DNA of 64,000 nucleotides from Latrodectus hesperus (taxonomy: Eukaryota; Arthropoda; Arachnida; Araneae; Theridiidae), in NCBI GenBank assembly GCA_037975125.1, contig CM075862.1:58402779-58466778 (forward strand), given 5' to 3'. Shown here in pieces: positions 11,901-23,845 of this stretch (positions within the stretch are counted from its first letter, which is position 1; every line of letters begins with the position of its first letter). A model generated the notes under the pieces. It saw nothing but the letters and a program-made list of their open reading frames with translations. It ran no database searches and was not told the DNA's origin. The position numbers and the translations under genes were made by a program.

Positions 11901-14900
11901 ATTCCAAAGATTAAATCTGAGTAAACACAATTATTTATTTACATGAAGTCTTGAAATGATAAGAATTTACTTAAAATCAAATTAACTTCTCTGAAAGTAG
12001 TAAGTCATTAAGAAATGCTTGCTTGAGTAAACTCCTGTAATTAAATTTTGATTCCTATGTTTAATTTCTCATCTAAATAACTGGAGAAATCATTTCGTAA
12101 GTTTCCATGCTTCATAACTTCATTACTTACTTGTGAGAGGTAAAATGGAGAAATACCTGGATTGCATCAGAATTAATTATTATATTTACGTATAATGTCA
12201 TTTATAAGCAATATATTTATTTATGTTAATGTTAAGTCAGGTGCTGAATATTTTCAAAATCGTGCACATCGGAAAAGTAAAATCTTGATTCATTTACATC
12301 CTGTTTACTTACTATTTTTATTTTTATCTGTTTTCAATATATAAAAATAAATCCCAAAAATATAGTTTAAATTTGTTAATAATGGTTAAATTTAGTGTAG
12401 TATAGTTGAATAATATGTTCGGTATAGTTTAGCAGTCCATATGAATATGTTTACAAATAAAAATAAAAACTTTTCGCAAAATAATAAAAGTTTTGAAAAA
12501 TTCTTGATATTTTTTTCATTATGTACTTAGAATCAAAATTAGTTTTTCTGTTTCCAAATAATAATTTTTGCAGTTTTTCAGTCTGCAAATGATATAATCT
12601 TTTCATAATGATTAATTTAAGATAAACAAATAAAAAAGTCTAGTACATTGTCTTTATTAAAAAACATATGATGTAATAAGAAATAATCTAAGGTAAATTT
12701 AATTGATATTTAACTCATAATTATTATAATTAAAATAAATGCAATTATAATTTATTATAATCAAAATATAAAAAAAGCAAAAGGGATAGTTACTAATAAA
12801 AAGAAGACCACACAAATGTATGCAATAAAGACAAAAAAAAATGTAATTTGTGAAAATATCCAGCTATAAATATGAGTAAAGTTAAAATTTAACGTTACAA
12901 CAACAAAATTAAGAAAAATATGGCAACGTACTTCTGATTCCTTTGTGCATAGATTATAAAAATTAAGCATTACACAAATAAAATGAAATTTGCTTAAAAC
13001 CTCTTCGAACAAATGAGGATAACATAAACAGTTGAACAGTTAAGATAAATTAAAAGGGAAACACAAAACGAACAGAAACGAATAGTTTTTGAGCAAAAAA
13101 CTATTCTAATGGTTTTGTAATGTATTAGGAAATTTTTAAAGTGTTAAAAAATACTTCTGGTTAGATAACTGCAGATGCACAGTTATCCAAATATTTCCAT
13201 TGTCTGTAGAATCTAATGTACACAAATAGTAAATAGAATAATTTTTTTAAAATGTTTATGTTTCTATATTCAGCTCAAAATATTGAAGTATATTAAAAAA
13301 AACAGTATAGTTTTTAAATTTACAAAATTAATTTACATTTCATTTAACCAAAAGTGTAACATAAACTATTCAAGAAACAAGTCCGCCATGTTACTATACA
13401 GATTGGTTGATCTCAATGTATCCATTTTTCACTCTGCCTCAGATGCATGTAGTGCTTCAAAACTTATTATAGAATGCATGTTTCCGAATAGTTTTACAGC
13501 GAAAAACATAAAAGAAAAACAATATTTGAAAATAAATAATATTTTTTTTGTGAAATATTTTTAATATCAATGAATTTACTAGATAAATTTAATAATTTCA
13601 CACGTTAATTTAAATATTAAGTAAAGACAAAAGGTGTACATACATTTTGTAGTGACTTTAGTTTTTCCATGAAATTAAAAATAAAAAATTAATTGGCATC
13701 AAATTATTATAGAGTTTAATTGAGCTTAGTTATATAATTATGGATCGAAAAATATACAATGAATCAAAAGCTGAATATTTGCGTTATCAGAAGCGAAATG
13801 CTTTTATTTAGTTATTAAACATAAATGTCAAGATCATGGTTTTAATATTTGCACACATAAAATGAATTACATGAGTAATACGAAAGGAAGAAACATCAAA
13901 TTGTTTACATTTGAATGGGAGAAAGGCAAAAAATGCATACACAAAGTTTCATATTCTCATTAAATTTAAAAACGCATCTCATGCTTTAAAGGAAAATCCT
14001 ACTACCTGAAGAACTATTGTAAAATCTATAAATGTCTTTGTGGGAGCTGTGAACAAAATAATGAAATAAAATTTAAAAATAATCAAAGCGAAAAAGCACG
14101 TGCTCATCACCTAACACCGAGCGTAAGACATGCGCAGATTGTTGTATGAAAATTATTTGGCATGTGAAATGCGGAAATATGCACTTGCAATTGATGGAAC
14201 TTTGATTTATTTAACTGATTGCAGCAAAAAAAGATCAATTTACTATATTTTCTGTAGCAGATTTCAATTAAAAATTGAAAAGATAAGAAAAAAACTTGAC
14301 CCAAGATGGTTTAGAAAAAACTGGGAAAGTTTATTATAAAGGTTTTTATGGTAATGCCGAATTCTCTTTTAATAGAAAATTTAAAATCAGGACAGTAGAA
14401 AAATATGCCAATTTTGATTCGGATTACTATCAGAACTATGTTTTAATACATGTTTTCAAAGAAGAAACTCCATTTCTCCATCCAAACAATTTTCACAGCG
14501 TTAAGTTCCATCAAGGTAAGGTTCCAAGCCCTACCTCTAAATCTGCTGGGTTTTCTTATTTGAAAAAATAAAAACTGTAACAGGAATGGAGAAGATATTC
14601 TCTTTAAATGTATCTTACTCAAGTCCCTTGACATTTCACCTATGGATTAATGTGCAATTGGATTTTTACAGCTAGCTCTTTATAAGCAGCTTCACAAAAT
14701 ATTGGATATTCTCTGGAATACTGTGAAAGAGGAGTGGAACAATATCAGCCTAATTGCCTTAGAAATCAAAATGCAATATAATAGTGAGTAAAGGCTATCG
14801 ACTCTGACCATAATAGAAAACAAAACACTTAAATTTATTTAATTATATATTTTTGCAAAATCTTTATAAAAATGTGTGAACCCGTTTTCTATGTAATAAA

Positions 14901-14925
14901 TCAGTTTCCTTCAGTTACTTTTAAA
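8971..14925. other. A+T-rich non-coding stretch, no gene recognised
   Basis: Nearly 6 kb without a convincing exon. Open frames at 12761-13012, 13283-13564 and 14107-14634 on both strands overlap one another and show no family motif. A consensus-like splice donor (CAAGGTAAG) occurs near 14513 inside an open stretch, but no matching gene structure is visible. About 9250-9680 is slightly richer in G+C and may hold an unrecognised old repeat. Confidence 0.45.
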
Positions 14926-14932
14926 TCCATTA

Positions 14933-15107
14933 GCCGAGTAGGCAGCCAAATGGTTAGTGCTCTTGTCTTCGGTTCAACAGTTCGTGGATTCGAATCCTAC
15001 CTTGGGCATGGATGTTTGTAGTGGTTCAGAATCCCCTTTAAACTGTAGGTCCTGGTCTAATCAGCCCTCGTATGCGAAAAATGACCGTTGAGTGACAAAC
15101 AAACCAT
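14933..15107 (+). mobile_element. tRNA-derived SINE (plus strand)
   Basis: A tRNA-like head with A box TAGCCGAGTAGG at about 14931 and B box GTGGATTCGAATCCTAC at about 14984 is followed by GGGCATGGATGTTTG. A tRNA-unrelated body then ends near 15107. The 7-mer TCCATTA occurs at 14926-14932 and 15108-15114 and may be a target duplication, although it is short. The head does not fold into a complete tRNA (no paired acceptor stem), so this is a retroposon and not a tRNA gene. Confidence 0.8.
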
Positions 15108-15114
15108 TCCATTA

Positions 15115-16662
15115 ATACTAAAATATGTCACTTAAAAGAACTAAAACATTCATAAAATATCCTATCCTATATTGAACAATTGAAAATATTGGGTTTTTGT
15201 AATTTTCATGCATAACTTATTATTTTACACTTTTCGAGTTTTCTCCTTCTTTATGAGTAAATATCATATAATATCTGCAAAATATCCTTTCTGTATAATA
15301 TACTCAGTGGATATCCAAATATCTTACCAATTTGTTAGTAAAATCTAAAATTTATTAACAAACTTTAAAAAAAATAATCTAACCTAAAATAAATAATTTT
15401 AAAACCCTTAAAAATATTTTGCGTTCAACACATTTAGAATTAGCTACAGAAAGTTTCAGTAGTTGGGTTGCCATCAAATCATGAATCAGGCCCTACATTC
15501 CCCTTTTTCAACTATTCAAGATGCTATGCCTAAGTTATCCGGCATATGCGGCACCAAGCCACATCTAAATGAATGGAATTTGAGCTTTTAATTCAAGGGT
15601 TAAAAGTGAACTCTAAACTAAGATCGCAGATAGATAAGCGTAGATCGCAGATAAATTTGCAAAAAAATTTTTGCAAAAAGTGATCGTAAAGCAACAAATA
15701 TTACCAAGTAACGGACGCTGATTAACATGAATTTTTTTTAATTTCTATAAAAAAATGATGGGAGAGTTTTTGCACCATTATTTTCAAGTACACATTGTGT
15801 AGCATCTAAAACTGCTGTAGAACAATTGAAAAACTATTATTGGGTTTTCTTTCAATTTTGTCATTCGGGAATTTTATGTCATTTGTCATTTTTTATTGAA
15901 ATACTTAAACAAGCAACATGATTTCTTAAAACATTTAATATATACAAAGTCATATAGATCTATATATAAAAATTTAATGTTTATTCATGTTGTTATGATA
16001 TTATTTAAGTAAATGAAACCTTATAATAAATTCAAAAGCAATAGCGTCTCGATTAATAAAAAAGTTTATTATAAATGTAAACAAGTTCAATCTAACAAAA
16101 CTGCTTCTGAGGTTGTTAATTTGGACACGATTGACATTCTTTTGTATATTTTAAAATTTAGCAAAGTTTATCATTATTTACAACCTAATTTACACTCTTT
16201 AGGCGTAATTGCTGAATTTTTAAGTAACAAAAAATATTACGAAACAAAAGTAATACCAAAATTTAAAATCATAAAAACATATTGTATGCTAAGATTTATT
16301 TCACATGCAATGATTGTTAATAATTTGAACAATATATTCACACACAACTTACACTGAAAGCAATAAATTAATTAGAACTTCAATTATCCGAATTATTTGT
16401 GACCGGATCCCATTTAGATAATCAAAATTTCACATATTTGGATTTTCTAAAAAAGAGCCTATTTTTTTAATTATTGTATGTTGAAAATGGAAGAAAAATT
16501 ATATAATTTAAGGAAAAAGTATTTTTAACTATTTAAATAAAAATGCATTATTTTTATATACTAAGGTACTTCGAAATGCTGTACATTTTTAGTACCTTAA
16601 TTTATAAAATTTTACAGTATGTATATACGGTGCTTTAAATTATTATTGTTGATTTATTCCAT
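15115..16662. other. A+T-rich non-coding stretch
   Basis: No gene recognised. A more G+C-rich patch at about 15460-15640 includes a local duplication of GATCGCAGATA, perhaps an old repeat. An open frame of 114 codons on the plus strand (16013-16357) is rich in Lys, Asn, Ile and Tyr, as expected of chance frames in such DNA, and shows no motif. Confidence 0.45.
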
Positions 16663-16687
16663 CTGGTCTAACCTCAGGTTAGACCAG
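16663..16687. repeat. 25-bp palindrome at the LINE 3' boundary
   Basis: CTGGTCTAACCT and AGGTTAGACCAG form perfect 12-bp arms around one central base (16675). It lies at the downstream (minus-strand) edge of the LINE-derived block. It could be a 3' UTR hairpin recognised in reverse transcription, or a relic of the insertion junction. Confidence 0.6.
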
Positions 16688-17760
16688 GTCAACGAGCCCA
16701 ATGATATTCACGTAATCATAAATCAAAAGATGACTAAGAAATAGGTATTTCCTTTCAAGACCCGCACAGTTCATCAAGAGCGCACAGAGTTGCATTTTAA
16801 GCAAATCCCATTAATTTTTCCCTTATCAAAAGAAAAGTATTTAATGTGTACATTTACAAAACTACTAATGATGGATTGAATGACATGATCAACCTTGATG
16901 GAAAGAGCATCACTTGGAAACCTACCTATTAAACCAAGGTTGGATCGGAGGAACTTGCTGAATATCTCCATCAGAATGAGTTGTTTCACTGCCTTCATAC
17001 AATTTCGGGAAGCATGTTGACATCTTCTACTAAATACTAATCCCTATGATCTGGAATCAGATCAGATCCATGTCCGCTTTTAATTTCAACACAGCCAAAC
17101 ATGGCTGCTTTAGGAGATCTTCACGAAGTAGACCAGTGCAGTCTAAGAGATGTTTGGAACTGGCTTCTTTAATGTGGCATTTGGTGCAAAATCGGAAATT
17201 CTTGGCTCCACTGGAAAATTGCAGGGTTTTTAAATGTCCATTGCACAGTTAAGTCAAAGCAGTTTGGACTCTGCTTTAACAGACGAAGACGATCCATGTA
17301 CCAGGACCCTTACTAATATACCATGGGTGTTCTGGTGGATGCCTCCAAGAGATGCTTGTTGAAGCCTTATATAATGAGTACTGCTCAAGGTAAGTTAAGG
17401 GAATCCCCTCACAGTAAGTGGCATGGCAGTTCACTCTTTTGCCAATCCGTCTGCAATTTCATTGTATTTTAAAGTGACATGAAATGGTATCCATTGATGA
17501 TGTAGGCTAGAAGATGAGAAGAGGGTCCCAAGCTTCTCAATAATTCCAATCCTTTTCTATTCTATTATCAATCTCCAATTTTTTAGATATTGGATGGTGA
17601 TTTGCATATCGATATTGCAAAGTTGTTTGTAATCACTTTCGGGCAGTTGCTCTATCCACCTGAAAACAACTTCAAAGCCGGCAAATGATTCATTTGCTGA
17701 TGGTTCCGTGTCTGCTTCAACTTGGACGTTTAATGTCTTATTTTTAATTAACACTTTAAT
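16663..17760 (-). mobile_element. 3' end of a non-LTR retrotransposon (RNase H remnant, zinc finger, 3' UTR)
   Basis: Read on the minus strand, this block holds the last part of a LINE ORF2. Around 17437-17463 it encodes EIADGLAKE, the closing Asp motif of retroelement RNase H domains. Then come a Trp/His/Pro-rich linker and FCTKCHIKEASSKHLLDC near 17140-17190, the C-terminal C-x2-C-x8-H-x3-C zinc finger typical of R1-like and related LINEs. The frame ends at a TGA at 17057-17059 after KADMDLI. Stops and frameshifts break it, and the reverse transcriptase and endonuclease are absent, so this is a 5'-truncated dead copy, the usual outcome of LINE insertion. The A+T-poorer DNA down to about 16663 is the presumed 3' UTR. 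Confidence 0.82.
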
Positions 17761-19250
17761 TTGAAATCAATTGTTTCACTCATAATCCATTCTCCTATAC
17801 TTCAGCACTAATTTCTGAATATCCAGGAATTTTCAAAAGAATATTTTTAAATTCCTATAATTACACTCCATTTTTCTCTCTTACTTTTATTTTTCTTGAT
17901 ATTCTTCTTTTTCTTTTAGTTAAAATATACAGCTAATCAAGCATAGGGGGTATCCACTTGCATTAAAATTATATTTGTTCTATTTGGTCTCACTTGGTCT
18001 TACTCAACGAATTCATTGCAGAAATTGTCAGTTTTTATTAATATTATAATTATTAATTTTACTTAAATGGTATATTTGAAGTTATTTTGACAAACAGTTT
18101 TTCTGTTTTACTTTAAAAATTATAAGTTCCCTTCTTAAAATTATTAAATTCATTTTACTATTTGAACGCAATTTTTCTTAGAGGAAATATGATGCATCAC
18201 TAGAGAAACCCTGTTCCAGTGTGTGTGCAAACCGATATATGATGAACTCAGTAAAAAAAGGAAATATTTATGCATATTTTTTATATAAAAATAAACATAA
18301 TCGAGAAGCAAAATTTGCACAAAGCAATGAGTGTATATTAAGCTTAAATTATTGTATACAGAATAACATGGTATAATTTGAGGCTAAATTACACATAAGA
18401 CCATCAGAAAACTCCCCTCTTCTATACGTTTCAATCAATAAATAGTCATTGATGCAAATGGTATAATTCACATTATTTTTATAACCCCTAATAACTTGCT
18501 CTGAATCCTTTATAAAATATGCCTGTTTAACTCAATTTATGAAAAATATGGGCTTATGATCATTCAATGGTATAGTTATTATTCATATTAATGATAGAAA
18601 CACAATGTGGTGCTGTTTAAAATTAACATACAGGAGTTTATAGATAATCCATGCATGAAAAAAATAAATAAATAAACCTGAGTGATGGCTTAGAATCAGT
18701 GTGTACAAAAGTAAGGCAGTACCAATGTTGGGAAATACTAGCGGGATTCAATATTTTTAACTGTTGTTTTATTGTTGCTACATTTCATTTGTACAAAATC
18801 TTTGATTATTGTCAAATTCGTAGATTATATCTTCTAATAAGGAGATAATAATTTAATTCATTATGAACGTTGATAAATATTTTTTTTAAGTTTTGAATTT
18901 GTCCATTTAAGATTTTTATGTATTGTTCATGAAATGGTAATGTTTTGATAAAAGTCTTTACTAATATCCTTCGAAATCAAACGATATACCATTGTGCTCA
19001 AACTACATTTGCATGTTATAATATAGTTCAATGGAGAGTAAGTATATGCCATCTGTCATCTATAATCGATAGCAATTTGTGAAAGGCAACTGAATTATAG
19101 AATCTAAATGTTGGAAGAGCTTTGCATATTGTTGAAAAATTGGTATCAGAAATGTGAATAGCTTCAAGCTATCTAATTAAATAATTAATATTGTGAGGCA
19201 ATATATAGAGTCATTGTATCAAAATTAAATTCCTCCCCTCAAAAAGATCT
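17761..19250. other. A+T-rich non-coding stretch
   Basis: No exon, RNA gene or transposon motif recognised. Confidence 0.4.
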
Positions 19251-19799
19251 TGAGTCCATTTTACTAGTCCAGGCAGAAATTAATTTGGACATTGGGATCT
19301 TCGATGATGTTTTCGGAAAATTTGAAGTAAAAAAGTTGTTAAATTATTACTACCAGATGGCACTGGTGGCTTACATTTTACAACAACATTTGCAAATTAC
19401 ACAAACATTAATAGGATGACGCCATTCATGCTACAATCAAATAAGCATTGCAGAATGTATGCGTTTGTGATAAGAAAACTGCCAATAAAACTATAATTGC
19501 AACGGTGAGAATAAAGTTGCAGCTGTGAGAAGGTTACCCCATCTAAATAAACAACATGTCAGTATACTTTTGGATAAAAGGTGGTGAAATATATTTGAAA
19601 AGGAAAGTTAGGTTTCTGTCAGAAAAAATAAGAAAAAAGCACCAAAGTATTATTAAGTATTATTAGGTAAAGTATATTGCTACAGTGGTCTCATAAACAG
19701 CCTTAAATCGCTTCATGGATGTATTGGTGTTCCGATCATTTCACTCTTATTCATGATATACCCTATACCACCATATACCATATAATATCAAGCCTTTTA

Positions 19800-20310
19800 A
19801 ATGTCTCTTAGTATAAGATTCAAGGTGTTCATCAATTAAAATGGTGTGATCCGGAGATTCGATAAATTCTCGGACTGTAATTTTTTGAGCAAGTGATTCC
19901 TCAAGAAATTAGCCCCTATTCAGAAATGTACTACGATATCATGACATATTGGATAACCATTTGATTCCTACTTTCTAGGAAAGAGTCCTGACCATATTCA
20001 TGAAACAATTTTCATGCAAAATGGAGCCTTTACTCACAACAAAATGCGAGTTAAACAATTGTTGATGACGGATACTTACGGACAAACGGGTTAGTCGATG
20101 TTTCGCAACAGCTTGACCACCATGAACACAATATTCTATCCTTTGCAACTTCTGATTACAAGGACTTCGGAAGGACTACGTTTACCGGGAATATTTGATA
20201 ACAGTGCCGATTTGGAGAATTGTATTTGCAGCCATTTACTTGACTCTCTCCTGTCAGCGGTGGAAAACACTAATTTCAGAATGCGTTGTTAAGCTGAACA
20301 CTTCTTAAGA
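19800..20310 (+). mobile_element. Decayed mariner-type transposase, C-terminal half
   Basis: Plus-strand fragments appear in the order expected of mariner-like transposases. YHDILDNHLIPTF (about 19936) resembles the Y..ML..HVIP.L segment. TIFMQNGAFTHNKMRVKQLL (about 20010-20068) matches the FMQDGAPPHIA..V...L block holding the second catalytic Asp, which is Asn here. SAVENTNFRMRC (about 20251-20289) matches the C-terminal block. Several frameshifts and stops intervene, so it is a pseudogene. Related, more divergent sequence may extend upstream to about 19250. Terminal repeats were not found. Confidence 0.68.
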
Positions 20311-20329
20311 CACTAATTTATTGCTTATT

Positions 20330-23255
20330 GGAATCATTTAAGGAGGCGATTTTTTCATTTAAAAATTTGTAGTTCAATATTGCTATTGTTTATATTAATT
20401 ATTGCTTTCCTTTTGCGTAAAATTCTCTGGTACAACAGACTCAAGAGCACTTTGAGTAGATGAAGTGTAATTTCTATAGGATATATATGTTGTTGTCAAA
20501 GATGTATAAGTCAAATTAGAAGTTAGTTTTCATTACAAATTTTAAAAAATCAAATAAGGATAAGTTGTGCATATATATTTTCAAATGGAGAGATTGTTCA
20601 CACATCTTATATTTTCTGAGGTGTATGTAAACATATTAGGTGAAATAAATCCTGAGCGAATCAATATTTTGTTACTAATTACTTTTGCAAAAACTTGTCT
20701 AGTTACTTTGAATTTTTTGATAGTACTATTTTTAGATGAAAATGTCTTCATCAATTGACGTATAATAATTGTTAATATTTAAGATAGGAATGCTTGATTC
20801 ATTTAAATGAAAATTTGTCTAAAAGAAATATTTACTAAGTATCTCATATATATGTTTGTATGTAAAATCATGTCATGTACTAAATTGTATGTATACTTTA
20901 TTTTTAAGCATAAAATGTACATTTGAAAGGAAAATATTAAAAAGCAAAAGCAATTACAAATGACATTGAAGCTATGATTTAATAACACGAGAGTAAATGA
21001 ACACACAAATGTAATTATGTACCAATATATGCAGCTTCATTAGATTATGTTGACCAGATTGGCAAAAAAAGCATCGCTTTTCTGCAATGGCTAAGAATAA
21101 TCAAAATTATGCCACTGTACACCAAAGCGATACAAAATGACTAAGTATAAAATAGAAGATTAAAAAATGATTATCATACAAATACAAGCAAACATAAAAT
21201 GTCAAATAATAACTGTCACTAAAATATCAAAATTAATTGAAAATTAAATAAAACAGCATACATAAATAATAAATTTTTATGAATAAGTGAAGACACTAAT
21301 AGTAGCATTCCTTTCTCTTATAAGATCATGATAGCTTAAGAGACACACTTTTGTAGTTTAACTACAACTGTATATGTAGCAGTAAAGTCATAAATTTATT
21401 TCACTGATATAATGAATGCTTTATTTGCATCTGCTTTTGTAGTTAACTTGCAGTTGTATTTGTATAATTAAAGTTATAACTCTTTATTTCGCTGATATAA
21501 TGAATATTCTGTTTCCTAAGCAGTGCTTGAAGTTTTTTATTGCATCATTATTTAGTATAGTGCTTTTTAAACGTTTTTTTAAATTTGTTTTCTAATATTT
21601 CTTTAAATTCTTAGAAATATTTTACATATTTTTAATAACTATAAGTCGTTTATTTATCGTTATTTATTATTAAAATTATTAGTTCAAGTTTGTAGTATAT
21701 TTAAGAAAAACATTGAAAACGTCAATTTTGATCAAAAATGTTAAATTAATTTTATTTTCGTTAAATAAGGAATTTAAATAGCTTTCCAAAACAGATTTGT
21801 TTTTGTCACTACGTTAATTAGATTTCGAGAAAGGAAGGATTTCGAAAAGATAAGGAAACCAAAAGTGGAGATTTAAAGCACCGGAAGTGGGCGTTTAAAG
21901 GGCCAGAATGATGTTAAAAATTAGTTTAAACATTGTTTAATTTTCAAATATAAATTTAGTAAGTTTTTAAAAGATACATAAAATAAATACTTTTCTGGAA
22001 ATCAATCAACAATTCAAATAAAAAAAAATTATCAAATATGAGAATTTCTTATATGAAGACGCAATACTTTAATCTTTAAATGCGATTTTCTCAGAACTGG
22101 TTTTTGCCTATAATTTGCACGCTTCAAAAATGATAACTCAAAGTATTTTCGTAATATCACTATGAAATTTCATGAGCCTGATCTGTATATTGTTTTCTAG
22201 AGAATGTACTAAAATAATTTTAATCATTTATATATTTCCCAAACAATGGTTTGTTATTCGAATAATGACATAAAAAATTTGACTAAAATTTCAGTATAAA
22301 TATTCAACTGACTGCAATTTTTTTTTATTTTTTAACAAAAACTTAAAATTATTGTACATGCCCTAGATAACAACATATAGATTATTTGGTACTAATTATT
22401 TTCAAATTTGTATAATAGTTTTTGATGTAGCATTTTTTAAGTTTTTTGAAATGCTTAAAATTGTATACATATTTAACATTTCTGAAGAATAATATTGTCA
22501 TATATCAAATATTAGTAGCTCAATATTAATGTTTTCTAAAATTAAATAAGAAAAAATGATTACAATGCATTATATTTCAAAAATATTGCTCCGAACGTGT
22601 TCGGGTACTTTAAATTACCGCAAATACGAATTTATTTTCAAATTTCTCATTTCTTGTAGTATTTTTTTATAAAAAAGAATGGATGTACAAAAAGTACAGT
22701 TTTATTAAACATATTTTACTGATTTTCTTGTAGCAGGAGAAGAAAATAAGACATTCTATAACTGCTTTTTCTTATTTTATTTCAATATAATAATAGAAAT
22801 CACATTGCATATTCTAGGAATATAAAAGTGTGAAGATATCTTTTATAACTTTTTTAATAAATATATTACTTTAAATAAGCACAAACTTCTTTATTTAAAT
22901 TTAATTTTCCAAATAAAAAATAAATTTTGAATCATGATGACTACTTAATTCTGTTGCTGTTTTCTTTAATGTAAAAGAAAATCCTTGAAGAAAAAAAATG
23001 GATTGTTTTCTTTTTTTAATGAATGAGTTTTACTTTTCAATATTATGTTCAATCACCGTCTTTAAGCAGCTTCTTCTAGAATAAAATAAATAATTTAACT
23101 TAAGAAAGTTATTTAGTGTTTAATCCAGGCGATCATAATATTATTTAATACACATTTATTTTACATCTTTGAATGTATATCATATCTAGCCAAAAGTAAT
23201 AAACGATCCTTATGCATATATATCATACAAGATTGCTACACATTATTTATTTTGG
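20330..23255. other. A+T-rich non-coding stretch
   Basis: No gene recognised. It contains a diverged ~86-bp tandem duplication (21349-21505, listed separately) and a 14-bp hairpin, CCGAACGTGTTCGG, at 22591-22604. Confidence 0.4.
21349..21505. repeat. Diverged ~86-bp tandem duplication
   Basis: CTTTTGTAGTT recurs at 21349 and 21434, and CTGATATAATGAAT at about 21404 and 21491, an offset of 85-87 bp. The copies differ at many positions, so the duplication is old. Confidence 0.6.
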
Positions 23256-23417
23256 TTTGGATCGTTTTCTATTATTAAGTCGCGTTTGAAAATAAAGTCT
23301 ATTATTCTTTATCCTCTTAGATCAGTATTTTGGCTGTTTGGATCGTTTTCTATTATTAAGTCGCGTTTGAAAATAAAGTCTATTATTTTTTGTCCTCTTA
23401 GATCAGTATTTCTTGGA
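23256..23417. repeat. 81-bp in-frame tandem duplication in the endonuclease frame
   Basis: TTTGGATCGTTTTCTATTA occurs at 23256 and 23337, and CTCTTAGATCAGTATTT at about 23315 and 23396, a period of 81 bp (27 codons). The copies are nearly identical, so duplication happened after, or late in, the life of the element. Confidence 0.88.
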
Positions 23418-23845
23418 CTCCATATTGAAGATTTTGCATTAAAATCTCCAAAGATCCCCTTATCATTTTTATTAGCTATGATTATTGGTTCTATTTGGTC
23501 TAATATTGATTCAATTTCTCTTGACGGTGGAATATATACAGAACAAATATGTAAATTTAATTCTTTTACTTCTATCTTGACAAAAACTGCTTCTTTTTCC
23601 TTTAAAATGAGTATTGTATTTATTCCTTTTTTAATAAGTATAGTTGCTTTAGGTTGTGCTGCAATTATTTGATATTGTTTCGGGATGTCCAAGATTTTAT
23701 TATTATAGACATATGGGTCATTTATTGATATTATATCTATGTCATTCATTATTATTTCTTGAGCTATTGATAAGTTTGCTGCATGGCAGTGGTTTAAATT
23801 AATATGTAAGAACTTTAAGTCTTGCCTATTGTTTTTATAATCCAT
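23309..23845 (-). pseudogene. LINE ORF2 fragment: apurinic-like endonuclease domain
   Basis: Translation from 23845 gives 178 residues with the endonuclease/exonuclease/phosphatase fold signature: INLNHCHAAN at the start, IISINDPYV, then ICSVYIPP and IFGDFNAKSSIW. In active R1/jockey-type LINEs the second block normally holds the catalytic Glu (QEPYV); here it is Asp. The GDFNA motif is intact. The domain nicks target DNA to prime reverse transcription. Near its end, 27 codons beginning NTDLRG are duplicated in tandem; the second copy has a CAA-to-TAA stop that ends the frame. The ATG overlaps the ORF1 stop (ATGGATTATAA), an arrangement compatible with coupled re-initiation. No reverse transcriptase follows. 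Confidence 0.85.

Noticed and set aside
14107..14634. Overlapping frames with a consensus-like splice donor near 14513
   Set aside because: Frames overlap on both strands, no domain is recognised and no acceptor-exon-donor arrangement is convincing.
14984..15002. Possible tRNA gene
   Set aside because: A and B boxes are present, but there is no closing acceptor stem and a SINE body follows.
16013..16357. 114-codon plus-strand frame as a gene
   Set aside because: Lys/Asn/Ile-rich composition, no motif and no splice or promoter support; consistent with chance in A+T-rich DNA.
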